Shown: positions 11,131 to 22,155 of the stretch, one piece after another
How the letters are laid out: each line of letters opens with the position of its first letter
Numbering within the stretch: the first letter of the stretch is position 1
Source of the DNA: Suillus spraguei
Lineage: Eukaryota > Basidiomycota > Agaricomycetes > Boletales > Suillaceae
Length of the DNA stretch: 64,000 nt
Direction: 5' to 3'
Assembly (NCBI GenBank): GCA_016800925.1
Contig: JABCPU010000155.1
Location: forward strand, 85,597 to 149,596
Made by a program: the position numbers and the translations under genes
The notes under the pieces: model-generated
The model's input: only the letters and a program-made list of their open reading frames with translations
What the model was told of the DNA's origin: nothing
The model's database searches: none

Positions 11131-11259
11131 GTGGTAAGCGTGGGATACCGCCTGTAATGCTAAAGGAGCTAGACGGCCATGGACAGGAGGTAACTCCTAT
11201 AGACGTGAGACGAGTGTCAAAAGATAGGGTTTTAAGCCCAGTGCCAATATGTTTGTTAC
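11131..11259 (+). repeat. LTR family I, copy 6, 3'-end fragment
   Basis: The stretch gtggtaagcgtgggat...ccaatatgtttgttaca matches the last ~129 bp of the LTR in + orientation. It is joined head-on to copy 5. A similar head-on join occurs at 4357/4358, so the same kind of rearrangement happened at least twice. Confidence 0.68.
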
Positions 11260-11384
11260 AGCGTACTCAATGCAACTGAGGCAGAAGAATGGCTTGCAGA
11301 TGTCTCGCTTTACTCTGCATGGTTCAAAGGCGGTAACCACAGAGATGATTTATTCAGCGAATCAAACACATAAAAACAGGGTAA

Positions 11385-12272
11385 TGTTACAAGAACACCT
11401 TCTTGTGCCCCTACTATCATTTTTCCTCCTATGCATCGCCATCTACTCTCATCCCAACGAGGCTTCCACCCTTGTCCTCCGCTACCTTGTCTGGCTTGCC
11501 ATCGTCACCCCTTACCTCGCCTACGCTCGCCTCCTCCATCATCGCTGAACACACCCTCCTCGCATGCCTTCTACCTCCTTCATGCTTATACACACCTCTC
11601 ATGCTTCACGCGCTTCAAGCGCCTCCTCTGCGCTCGCTGCATCACTCTGCACTTCAACATGCACACCCTCTTGGTTCACAGGAACTCCTTGGTTGCTCTC
11701 AAGGACATCTTGGTATCGTCTTGTGCTTTATCCTTTTATTGTTTACCTTTCTTGACTCATGTGTCACCTCATTGGCTCATACCCTTTATACCTTCAGCTC
11801 CACACTTATGACTCCCTTTTTCACATGCGTGCATTCATTGGTTCATATGCCTCTGACTCGTTTATGAGCATGTGTCTTCCTATTGGTTATCTGACTTCAT
11901 ACCTAATCCAGCGATACTTACATATTCACACTCCACTCAAATCTGACGTATAAATACGCGCAGATAACCTTTGTACTTCTTTAACTTGAATCTACTTGAT
12001 CTTCGACCCTGAACTTCCTTTCGATAAGCTTTTCATAAGCTTATCGTCTCTATTCAAACTTCGTAGAAGCTCATCGTTTCTACATCTTTGATTGTCGTCA
12101 AGAACCTCATCTCTGTGACGTAGGTCATGAGACAGCACATAGTGCCCACCTCTGACCAATGCAACTAGCACACTCCGTGCTAGGAGACTGATATGCACAG
12201 GCCGCCACTCTTGATAGAGTGCCCATCACAGACACCACTCAAGTTCCTTAGCGCCTGGCTAGGTCGCTAACA
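11385..12272. repeat. Candidate solo LTR of a second family (about 888 bp)
   Basis: The block begins tgttacaagaacacc and ends ggtcgctaaca, i.e. TGTTA...TAACA. It contains a TATA-like gtataaata at about 11950 after a pyrimidine-rich 5' half, as many LTR promoters do. No second copy is present in the window and no target duplication is evident, so the call rests on end structure and the TATA-like box alone. The Pro/Leu/Ser-rich ORFs at 11403-11867 show no domain. Confidence 0.35.
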
Positions 12273-12440
12273 ATAAGTACTTACACCATATTACAGCCAT
12301 GTATGGACGGTCATGCAGATACAGCAAATATGGGACCTTGATACCCATACTCTGTAACCGTCAACTCAAGGTCTAAACAGCCAATAGTACAGATACGATG
12401 ACCATATTATGGCCGTAACGTCCCATTATACACGATGTAC

Positions 12441-12522
12441 GGTGAACAGCCCTATTATGTAGTCATTGATATTAACACAAGTCAAAGCATGATGTAATCA
12501 AAACTTAGTAGGGCTGTTCACC
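12441..12522. repeat. Short inverted-repeat element, MITE-like (82 bp)
   Basis: GGTGAACAGCCCTA at 12441-12454 is exactly inverted as TAGGGCTGTTCACC at 12509-12522, with partly matching flanks. The interior is A/T-rich and non-coding. It could be a small MITE or a hairpin. No second copy is seen in the window. Confidence 0.45.
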
Positions 12523-12529
12523 ATACCAT

Positions 12530-13350
12530 GATGTGAGCTGTTAGAACGACCAAGTGACCAGTGATATATCGAGCAAATCAATGCAGAATGATCATGAAGC
12601 TCGCAAAAGTTCTGGAGAGCAGCTAGGATTATATCATATGAAGATTTCAGGTCTCAATAATGGGAAGTTGTTTTTTACAGAGAGATAGCTTCTTGGGTGT
12701 TTGATTATTGCTATGCTGACAAAAACACCACATGAAATGGAAGCACATGATCGATTAGAAGAATTGGATAATAGAATAGATGCTGGCATCTAAGCTTTCG
12801 TGAAGTCAAAGATGATCATTATGATACGTCAATATCAATCTTGATGCATGTACTAGTACAAGACGACAACATGAACGATGATGAATATGTCGACAGGATC
12901 TGTCACATTCATCATAAATCTAATCGCCAATTTTGTTGGGACTCTAAGTTTTGCAGTGGTGGTACCAATCGTGTTTGATCAGGCGTACATTTGACTTATC
13001 TAGATACATGTTTGGTTCAAGGCATGCCTGGAAGGCATTAGAGTGACCAAGACGGTCTTTGAATGGACACTTCACTGATGTTCCTCAACCATTCCAGGTC
13101 AATGGGCGGTGTGCCGCTTCGGAATTGAGTGGACCACACATGTGAGAAGAAGTTATTGCTAGAGTGTACATGATGAATTTTGGAGATACACACTCTGGAT
13201 TACTATGTGGTTACGTGCCACCCCAATACACCACCCAAACTGTTATGAATCAGATTTTCCAAGTTTGGACAGATGATGTAAAGAAGACCACAAATTTTCT
13301 GTGTTCTGTACAACATCTGTCTGAGTACAAAAACAAAGACATGATGTAAC
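12530..13350 (+). repeat. DUF6533-array spacer repeat, outlying copy S1
   Basis: From ctgttagaacgaccaagtga onward this matches the spacer repeats near 20560-20830 plus 22156-22230, 31120-31500 and 40400-41400. Shared words include gaagatttcaggt, gatgctggcatctaagctttcg, catgtttggttcaag, ggtgtgccgcttc and cacccaaactgt. No long frame is kept. Its location left of the array suggests the array once extended here or that this block moved with a transposon. Confidence 0.6.
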
Positions 13351-13534
13351 ATGGTCAGACTGCTGCCTGCATAACCGTTACACCAAGAGGTGAAATACTG
13401 AAAGCTTAGTTTCAGCGGTATATGTACTGATTATAGGAACTCAGGTAAGCTGGCATGCTTACACATGATCATTATTGATGGAAGGCCCACTACAACAATG
13501 TTAATGTTCCACTCATGCGATTAGACTCGTAACA

Positions 13535-14441
13535 CAAAGTCATCTTGGATCGAGGCCCGCAATTCCTATCTCGCTTCTCTAAGGAGCTTGCCCGACTTCT
13601 CGACTACGTCATCGCCCCATCTACGGCTTATCACCCTCAGACTGATGGTCAAACTGAGAGGCTTAATCAAGAACTTGAAACATATCTATGCATCTATTGC
13701 CGCAACAATCCTGAAGATTGGGTAGAACATCTACCAATTGCCAAATTTGTCCATAACCATCAAAAACATGATGCAAGGAACGCATCACCCTTCTATCTGA
13801 TGATGGGATACGAACCACATGCCATCCCTCATCTAATCCCTGACTCATCTGTTCCTGCGGCAGAAGATCGAGTACAATCTCTGCAGAAGATAAGAGAAGA
13901 AGCAATCGCCTGCCATAACATCGTGATGCAAACAATGGCCGAACGATCCTGAGGAGAGAAGTACATTCCATGGAAGATCAGAGATAAGGTCTGGCTATCT
14001 GCTACTAATCTTAGACTCAAACTCCCATCACGGAAACTTGCGCCAAAGCGATACAGACCTTTCCCGATCATCGATGTCTTATCACCCATCACATTCACGC
14101 TCAAACTTCCTCCACAATGGAAAATTCATCCCACTTTCCATGCTTCTGTCTTATTGTCCTATAGTGAAACAGACGTACATGGCCTGAACTTCCCCGAACC
14201 ACCACCCGACATCATCGAAGAAGAAGAAGAATACGAAGTAGAAGCAATTCTTTCTCACAAAGGAACCAGCATTCGCCAACGTTATCTTGTTTCCTGGAAA
14301 GGATATTCTTCGGGAGATAACGAGTGGCTCCCAGAAAAGAACTTGAAAAACTCCGCTCAAATCCTGAATGCTTATAAGAAGCAACACTCCCTCTTATTAT
14401 TCTTCAGTCAATCAAATTGCACAAAGCACTTGATCAACTAA
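13535..14441 (+). pseudogene. Ty3/gypsy integrase core, C-terminus and chromodomain
   Basis: Truncated at the 5' end near 13535, then ILDRGPQFLSRFSKELARL (second Asp region, usual Ser before the Asp replaced by Leu), AYHPQTDGQTERLNQELE (third acidic region), YCRNNPEDWVEHL and MMGYEPHAIP. A TGA stop at 13950-13952 follows TMAERS. The frame resumes with GEKYIPWKIRDKVWLS, LAPKRYRPFPIIDVL, WKIHPTFHASVLLSYSE and an EEEEEYEVEAIL chromodomain with YLVSWKGYSSGDNEWLPE. The chromodomain aromatic/Trp positions are intact. It ends at TAA 14439-14441, 11 bp before the next ORF. One stop and 5' truncation make it non-functional. Confidence 0.83.
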
Positions 14442-14452
14442 CACCATTCAAA

Positions 14453-15660
14453 ATGTCTTTTCCCACTGCATACATCACCCCCGTCACTATTGCCAACAAT
14501 GACTCCGACTCCGATGCAGAAAACTACGGAACCCTTGCCACTGAAATCGACAACACATCCTACATTGAAGCCGCCCTTCTATGTGAAGGACATGCTCTCG
14601 AAATTGAGAGAATCCTCACTGCAAGAGGTGCCTTCCCTGCTTTACTCCTCGTCAACATCATCCACACCGCCACCCTCATCGAAACCAACATCAATCAAAC
14701 CACAGAAATTATGTATCGCCAGCGCATCCTACATCTACAAAAATGTATTCGTTCTTATGCAATGCTGCTGCTTCCCTGTTCTTTAAAGAGCGATGTTGAA
14801 GAAGCTATTCACATCGTGGCCGAACGCCGAGCAGGTGTTGCTCGACCTCCCTCTCCGCAAAGAGATACAGACCCACTTCCTATCCCTCCACCCTCTTCTT
14901 CGCACATTTATTCTAATCTTGATGCCTTTACTGGCTTATATACTGCTGTCCAGGAGATTGGACAGCTCACCAATGCAGTCATCGAAACTATTCAGCAATT
15001 GGTCCTTGAAACGAGAGCAGCCAGAAATTTAGTCGAAGAAGCCATTACTGATTTACAGCAAACACAAGTGGACCTTGATTCCCCACGAACCCCATCTCCT
15101 ATTGAACGACCAACTTCATCGCCCTCTGTCACAGTCACCCATGATCACCCCGCATGGTTATACGAACCTTGCACAGAAGAACAGTGTGAGACCGCGAAAA
15201 TATTAGGAGTCCCTGTCGCTGAGCTAGTGACACTTGGCCCTCGACTTTGCGACCTCCATATTCACCCTCCAATGTCTATCCCGTCATCATTCGGTCCAAT
15301 GGACCCTGTCTCGCCAGTTCTAGTAAAGGACTTCAGCATAATGTCCCCTTCCTCCTCTAATGAACTCCTTGTGGTTGCTGAATGAGCAACTACCCCTGAT
15401 CTCCCAACATTGGCATACACCCTTACCACTAAACAGCAGATGCAGCTCAGGCATGAGAATGCTTTTGCCTTAAGTCGTATGGCATGATGAAAGGGAAAGA
15501 AGCGCACCAGATCCACTAGTCCCAAGCCCATCATCCCACCATCGCCATTATGCAAGTCCACCTCCAATCCTGATGAAAACATGAAATGCCGCGTCTGTGG
15601 ACTACTTGGGCATCGTCAGAAGAACTGTGTGGAATATCAGTGTAGGGTTTGCAGATATTG
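14453..15660 (+). pseudogene. Post-chromodomain ORF of chromovirus with zinc knuckle, second copy
   Basis: The ATG at 14453 lies 11 bp after the chromodomain stop. The protein starts MSFPTAYITPVTIANNDSDS, has a helical middle and Pro/Ser-rich segments, and stays open to a TGA at 15383-15385. The same frame continues through two further adjacent TGA codons (about 15486-15491) to KGKKRTRSTSPKP and a zinc knuckle CRVCGLLGHRQKNC (CX2CX4HX4C), then CRVC of a second knuckle, after which homology to the minus copy ends near 15660. All three stops are TGA, consistent with CGA decay. Size, order (helical, Pro-rich, basic, knuckles) and position match 5169-6400, so this is a conserved element gene and not chance. 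Function unknown; nucleic-acid binding inferred. Confidence 0.65.
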
Positions 15661-15873
15661 GTCGCCTACCCCGTTCATAACAGCGATCTCCATCAAAACC
15701 GGTTGGAAGACCGATTTTGTATTCAAATTCTTTGGTGGTCGTCATGATGGTGATTCGTCTGGTGAGTTATACTTTCTCGGTGCCTACACGCACTGTCTTG
15801 CTGTCCGTCAGGTCTTTATCAGGGTTCAGGGTTGAAGACTGGGTAGTCGGCGATTAGGTGGACTTTAATCTTT

Positions 15874-16452
15874 TGTTACGAACTGGGGTGGCATCACCAG
15901 CGACAGTGAAAAGACACAGACGGTCTGCTGGGAAGTTCTACAATGTCCAGAAGAGGACAAGGTGAAGGTACAAGGAATGCGTTCCGAGTACTATCAAGGA
16001 TTCAGCCTCAAAGACAAGTCTAAGAGGTTCTACGAGAATAGAGACTAAGGCTAAGGAGTGCTTAGACTTAGAGACGATTCAAGATGACTTAGGTTGGAGA
16101 CCTAAGTGAAGGATATTCCAGGTAAAACCCAGTAAGATTAAAGTAAAGAATCTACTACAAGTACACTGTGCTTATATAGGTACATATGTGCGCACAGACC
16201 AGGTAACCATGGGAATATAAGTGCGTATCCTAATGAGGAAGGCATATATTGTACAAGCGTGTTGAAACGCATGAGTAAGGGATGAAAGCACGTGTTTAGC
16301 GTACGTGTATGCTAAACCGGCTGAGTCCAAGAATAGAGTCATGGGAATTCATGACATCACATGATATGACGTGTTGACGACGTATAGTTGAATCATATAG
16401 TCATGTGATGTCTGATGGACGTGGAAGTGTCCAAGCAATAAGGACTGTAACA
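15874..16452 (-). repeat. Candidate LTR of a third family (about 579 bp)
   Basis: On the + strand it runs from tgttacgaactggggtgg to gactgtaaca, with TGTTAC/GTAACA ends. A cttatatagg TATA-like box lies at about 16173. It is adjacent at 16453 to the dispersed ~130-bp repeat also found at 7721. If the LTR is read on the minus strand, that repeat would be the internal sequence next to the LTR. No target duplication found; strand is a guess from this neighbour. Confidence 0.4.
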
Positions 16453-16581
16453 GGCACATACTCGGGTAAGGGGCACAGCGTACGAGCTGAGGCCAAGCCC
16501 CTTTGACTTTCCAACCCTCCGGTACAACCCCATGTAAGACCAGGACTTCTTACTAATCTCCGGTTTTGCATGGTCATAACA
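16453..16581 (-). repeat. Dispersed ~130-bp repeat, copy 2 (inverted)
   Basis: Reverse complement of 7721-7848 with only a few differences: minus strand starts tgttatgaccatgcaaaacc and runs to gagtatgtgcc. It directly abuts the TGTTAC end of the candidate LTR at 15874-16452. Confidence 0.65.
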
Positions 16582-18060
16582 GTGGTGGTGAATCAGAAGA
16601 TATGAACGTCGACAGGTAGTGCTATATATCGGTGGAGGAGGTGGTTGGATGATCATCAGGAAAATGAGGTCAAGGAGCGAGCAAATTTATTTAAGAAAAC
16701 AAATGAAAATGACTGCATTTACAGCAAGTTGTTGACTTTCATGTATAGAAATGGGTCAAATAAGAAGGAAGGGCATTCAATTTCATGCATCAGGAAATTC
16801 ACACATTCCTTGACGTGCCCTTATGCGGACTTATTTACACTTAACTGCCTTGGTGAAATTGAATCTACTTGTCCAAAATTTCAATGTGAATGAATTCAGA
16901 AAAAAAAAGTTGAGATATATTAATATACATGTTTTATTGTATTTCGCACTCAAAAAATATAAGATATGCCAGGTGAATGATGTGAGAGAGAGCAAACAAG
17001 TTTTGAGATAAGTGAGTTAAGCTGATTAAGCATGTTAAGGAATGTGTGAATTTCCTGATGTGGAGTATCTTCCATGTCGCATACAAAATTCAACTCAGAA
17101 CAGCAGACGATCTGTCAAAGAAATTATATCACCAATAATTTGCTGTAACGTACCTCGAGCAAATTCTTGAAGACACAATGAGAATAACATGACCAATTAG
17201 ATGATGAAAAAAGCTTATATACTGAACAGTGTTGGTTGGAGGCATACAATTTAACGTCCGTCCGCTATCCGACCTTGGTAAGCTTTGACTCTCGGCAAAT
17301 ACCGAAGGTAGGGTCAAACAAATGCGATGATGATCGTAATCGCAGTCTGCATCAGTGCGATGCAGTGCACTTTTTGTGTTTCACTCTATATTTACCATAT
17401 ATTTGTTTCATGGTTCTGATATAATAGCGCAATGATACAAGCATATGAGGTAACAGATAAAGTGAGTTGTATTTGGTCTGCTTCAAACTACCTCACAGTT
17501 TCATGTCTGACTTCGGTATCAGGAAAACTACAAGTTCCTTGATCAGATTTCGTATAAAAATTTTACGTGCGAGGACTGCCTCGGTGAAGACCAGTGCACA
17601 AGCAGGTTTGTTTCAACTTTTGATTCCATCACGCTTCAACTTGTGTGAGATCGATGACTGTACAGAACTCCTCGATTTATGCAAGCTCGCAGCAAGAACA
17701 GTGCAATACCCGAAAAATGGCGTTGGAAGTAAGTTACCGGCATCACCAATGTCTGAAAAATTTCTAATGTTCAAGTAGCTGCAGTGGTCTGCTCTGCAAA
17801 TCAAGATCTACCTTGATTCTGAATCAAAGTAGGTCTTGATTTACAGAGACCACGGATCAAACAATAGCTTCCTCTTCAGGACGCTTAATTTCGCATGACA
17901 CTTATTTCACCTAATCCAGGGTCTTGTTGCAGGATCGAATGACTATCTCCAACATGCCAATTTTGGGATAGAAGCGCTGAACAGTGGTATATCTAGCGCG
18001 AACACTAGATTACTATACCCCCAACATTCCCCACTCGTTCACACCCATCATCCATCGAAT
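16582..18060 (+). other. Non-coding leader of the DUF6533 array and upstream module of copy A
   Basis: 16582-17400 shows no recognisable gene. From about 17410 begins an upstream module shared by several array members: a segment with ccagataaagtgagtt and tctgacttc..t, a part reading caagctcgcagcaagaaca, then tgttcaagtagc..tctgcaaatcaa, and finally a promoter-proximal block ending gaacgctaaattgctataccccaacattcccc before the ATG. Parallel modules precede 24502, 27799, 28908 (partial), 34263 and 37770. Confidence 0.5.
17798..17842. repeat. Quasi-palindrome in the upstream module of copy A
   Basis: aaatcaagatctaccttgattc is followed by gaatcaaagtaggtcttgattt after a single T, so two 22-nt arms pair with two mismatches. 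The other array copies have only the first arm. A local inverted duplication is therefore specific to copy A. Confidence 0.6.
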
Positions 18061-19762
18061 ATGACTACAGTCTCCAATGATCCTAATCAGTGGCCGTTAA
18101 TCAGTTCGAATATTTTCTACAGCTATTGGTTGGGTTCGTCGTACCAGTCGGTGATGACTCAATTTAATATTGATTGGTTCCCAGTTGCATCCGGTGTCAT
18201 AGTAGGATACGATTGGGGTGAACAGGGCAGTGTCTGAGACAGCTGATATTCTCATGATATTTCCAGTGCTAACACTTGGACATGAGGTAGGTCAATATCA
18301 TAGCCGCAGCAGCCAACTTACTAAGAATGGTGGCATAGATTGAATTGATCTGGGTGAGTGACAATCCCATATCAGAAGAAAGCGAGAGAATATAATGAAT
18401 TTGCGACAGAGACAACGTTGGTCTCCCATGACTGTGCTGTACATGGCTGTTCGTACCTCCTGTTGTGCTATACCATAAATGGCAAGTTGTGCTGACTCCA
18501 GAAAATTCTAGATACGCTATATTGGAATATCATATCCTGGGTATGTTTGTAGGCCAAAAAGTTGGCGCTATACTAATAAGTCCCTCGTGATCAGTATCAA
18601 CGTTCTGCGTGAGTCTCGTATGCACTGTATTCAATTTGTCTGACTGGCGGCACACAGTAAATATGCCATCGATTTCGCTGACAGATGTAGTGAGTATTCC
18701 GCAACCATCTCATCCCTACCCAATGAATACATTCATATGCAGGGGTGAGTGAGATTCTGTCCATCGAACTTGGTTCAGCGTAATAATTCAGTAGGTGTGA
18801 GTCGATCATTTTATCCTAGTACGAGGGTGATCACTAATTGGGTGTTCCAGGCAACATTATGTTCTATGTTACAAACGAGACAAGTGTGGTTGTAGCTGCT
18901 ATGTTGGGTGGTGAGTTGCGCAGCTGCAATACCTCAGTGATACTGACTCGACTGAAACATGATACAAGTTATTATGATGGCTCGGTTACATGCCATGTAT
19001 GAGAGATCTAGAATCATGCTTATTTTCCTTGTTGTTATCTTCCTGATTGTCAACATCGCCTGCGGATTAATTGAGACAATAGCTCTCAAGTATCATACAG
19101 CAACGGGTAAGCTTTCTTTGTTGAATTGAGGAACACAGCTCATTGGACGAACAAAAGAGGAACTGATACTCTCTGGCACATATATGTGCGATTATGGATA
19201 TGAGGGGGGACATCCAACTTCTGTATTCAATGGTTTCGATGCTTAACATTGTTTGGGAGGTCCTCGCACTGTGTCTTTCAGCCTGGATTGCTGTGAAACA
19301 CTTCCGTGACCTGCGACAACTCGGCCCATTGACAGGATCGACCATCGGGGACTGTTTCAGAGTGCTAATAAAATCTCATGCACTTTATTTTGCAAGGTGA
19401 GCTTGTAGTGTGAATGTTGTTATCTTTTTGCTCAAGTTTTGGTTTTGCATATACTAGCTTTCTTTGTGTCTCTTGCGTTCAGCTTTGTATTCTTTCTCCA
19501 GAGTTCTTGGTGCGCCAACCTGACATTTGCTTGTAACCACTGCTCATCAGTCTCGTAGAATTCATATTCCATTGGAGCTGAGATACTCTATGGTGCCCTC
19601 CAAATTTTGTTTGGTGTGCAGATGTTTGTGCTGGGACCACGCCTCATCCTTGGTGTTCGAGAATATCACGCAAAACTTGTGGCCGACTCCGACCCAGAAA
19701 CTGGCATGAATTCGGTTGTCTTTCGGGAACGTGTACATGTATCAACTAGCAGTACTGTATAA
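18061..19762 (+). pseudogene. DUF6533 membrane protein, array copy A (broken)
   Basis: Starts MTTVSNDPNQWPLIS and follows the array's exon pattern: TLGHE, IELIW and RQRWSPMTVLYM blocks of the DUF6533 core, a KLMIQVIMMARLHAMYERSRIM-like loop region in pieces, TM segment WEVLALCLSAWIAVKHFRDL, STIGDCF-like motif, then QMFVLGPRLILGVREYHAKL and STSSTV at the C-terminus (stop TAA 19760-19762). Compared with the intact copies, the exon after RQRWS reads into an in-frame TAA (cca taa atg), unless spliced out. The segment before MLNIVWEV is shifted by one base (frame runs VFNGFDA-stop). I infer a pseudogene. Function of the family is unknown; it is predicted to be a seven-helix integral membrane protein. 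Confidence 0.7.
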
Positions 19763-20838
19763 AGAAATGGTTACCGAGTGTTCTGCAGGGAGGGGGTATT
19801 CGGCGTGGTATATCTGTCACAGTTCTGGTGTTTCAAAGTATACTTTAGATGAGATTTGTGTAGACAAACCCATTTCTTGGTGTATCACTGCTGCAAGTCA
19901 GTGAATTGCCCACTGACACTTGCGCCAAGTGGCAAGTTGAAATTATCCGGAACGTCTGGCAACCATCAGTCCTTAATGCCCGATATTGAAATACAGCAAG
20001 CATCAATGTAGGTGTCCAAACAGCTTGATTCTACGCATTTCTGGAATCTAGAATCCGGAGTTCCGAAGCTGTCCGAATTTGAGCACACAAGATGTAAGAA
20101 GGAGGTGAGCGCGAAGCGCAGATGACCAATAACTCACTTGTGTTTGCCTCTATCATGAATGAGCTTGGCAAGGATATGAAAGAGTCAGAGAATCGGAGGT
20201 TTGGAAATTCAAGTCAGGCGAGCTGTCAAACTAGTAATGAGGCATTGACTACGATACTTTGAAATTTCATTTATACCTACATTGTCACAGTCGGGTCATC
20301 GTAGCATTGCGGGAATGCGACCGCAAATTGTGTGTCAGGTTTGTTTACTTGCGATGATCTGTTGGAGCCCATGCTACCAAGCACAACTGTCCGAGTAAAG
20401 CGCCGAATGAGATACAGAAATGGAAACGCAGACATACATACACCCGTTGGCATCGATCACTGGAATGAAGTGACTGATAAAAAGGCAGAGAATGGGGAAG
20501 ATTCGAAGATATTTTGCAGGATCTTGAAAGGGTACTGTGATATTTCCTACATGGGTTGTTTGAACGACCGAATGACTGGTGATATATCGAACGAATCAAC
20601 ACAGAATGATCATGAAGCTTGAGCTTGAATTTCCGGAGAGCGGCTATGATTAATATGAAGATTTCAGGTATCGATGGAAACATGAGGTACCTGTAGTGAT
20701 GGCGGGAAGATGTCTTTCATGGAGGGTTTGGATGCGGAGCTTGGGTGATTTAATATGGTTGTGCTGCGTGACGGACAAAAACCCCACACGAAATGGAAGC
20801 ACGATGGATCAGAAAAATTGGATAATATAATAGATGCT
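19763..20838. other. Array spacer including repeat S2 (left part)
   Basis: No gene. From about 20330 the sequence matches the other spacer repeats (gatatatcgaacgaatcaac, gaagatttcaggtatcgatgg, tttcatggagggtttgga). S2 is cut at 20838 by the LINE and resumes at 22156. Confidence 0.5.
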
Positions 20839-22155
20839 TGTACGAATTCAAGGTCAACCCAGCTCGAATGGAGAAGATCCACCCAATCCGCCACAATCCA
20901 AAGTGGAAGCCGGACGTCGAATTACAGATAGCGAGGAAGAAGAAGGAAGCAGCCGACGAAGATGAGCTGGCGAGGGAAGAGATCCGAGTATACTCAGACG
21001 GTTCGGCCATAGATGGAGGAGTAGGGGCAGCGGCCATTCTCATGCGAGACGGAGAGGTAAAAGACGAACTAAGGTTTTATCTGGGGAAGGATAGCGAGCA
21101 CACGGTATATGAGGGAGAGCTAGTGGGGATGATTCTAGCGGTGGAGCTGATTAGAAGAGCAGGAGGGGGAGAATCAATGGCACTGGGGGTGGACAACCAG
21201 GCGGCAATTCGCGCAACGAAAGCATTCAATTCGCAACCCGGACACCACCTAATGGACACCTTTCACGACAGTCTCCGTGAAATCATCCCAGACAACAATG
21301 GCAAAAGGCTGGTGGTGAGATGGACGCCAGGCCATGTAGGAATACCGGGGAACGAGAAGGCAGATGAGAGGGCAAAAAGGGCAGCAAGGAAAGACGTCTC
21401 GGAGGGGAGACTCCTCCCAAAGTCTCTAAGGACGGCAGCGAAGGATCCCATCACGCTACCAATCAGCAAATCGTCCACACTCCAGCAGTTTCGAGAGCGA
21501 ATCAAGGAAGAAGCAGCAAAGGTCATGCACCTTTCCCCCCGTTTCGCTGCCTTACAGACCATAGACCCAACCGCTCCGTCGAAACACTTCGCAGGACTCA
21601 TTGATCAATTCCCGCGTCGTCACAGCTCGCTTCTCTTCCAGCTCAGAACAGGACACATTCCTCTCAACAAACACCTACACCGTATAGCGAAGTCAGAAAC
21701 AGCAACATGCCAACAATGCAACGAAGGAAACGAGTCAGTCCATCACTTCCTTCTCACCTGCCCAGCATACACCAGACAACGCAACATACTCAGACAAGAA
21801 CTAGGAACGAGAGCGCACCATGTGAAGCACATTCTCAATGACGCTGAATGTCTAAAGCCACTGTTCACATTCATAGCCAAAACGAAAAGATTCGAGCCAA
21901 CCTTCGGAGACGTATCACCACCAAAGGACAAGAACGACAAAAACAGCTAGACGCACCCCAATCCCTGTAACAACCCCCCCTTTCACCTTAAGCTGGTGTT
22001 AACGTCCGCGCCTCGGCCAGGACCATTGAACACGACCCAACATCCACGGACACGCACATATGCATCAATTAGAGTAAATACCGCATGTAATGTCTATCAT
22101 AGGGCTCCGCCCCAACGGACACAAAACAAGGATTCAAAAAAAAATAATAATAATA
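20839..22155 (+). mobile_element. 5'-truncated LINE (non-LTR retrotransposon) with TSD
   Basis: The insert lies between two copies of ataatagatgct, at 20827-20838 and 22156-22167. The uninterrupted spacer copy S1 has the single site (aatagatgctggcatctaag at about 12776). The 3' end is A-rich, with gattcaaaaaaaaa followed by a (taa)n run. The body begins inside an ORF, so the 5' end of the element is missing, as expected from target-primed reverse transcription that stopped early. The TSD edge is ambiguous by a few bases because the TAA tail resembles the target. Confidence 0.88.
20840..21950 (+). CDS. LINE ORF2 C-terminus: RNase H domain and zinc-binding tail (partial)
   Basis: The open frame of about 370 codons carries a type I RNase H domain: EEIRVYSDGSAIDGGVGAAA (first Asp), VYEGELVGMILAVEL (Glu), LGVDNQAAI (second Asp) and VRWTPGHVGIPGNEKADE (catalytic His/Asp loop). 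After it comes SLLFQLRTGHIPLNKHLHRI and a zinc-finger-like CQQCNEGNESVHHFLLTCPAY (CX2C..HX4C), the usual ending of LINE reverse transcriptases of the I/Tad type in fungi. The endonuclease and reverse transcriptase domains are absent through 5' truncation, and the frame has no native start. It is not expected to be mobile by itself. No stop or frameshift is seen, so the insertion looks younger than the gypsy remnants. Confidence 0.9.

Noticed and set aside
11403..11867. 154-codon Pro/Leu/Ser/His-rich frame and overlapping frames
   Set aside because: Overlapping open frames of similar low complexity inside a candidate LTR; no motif.
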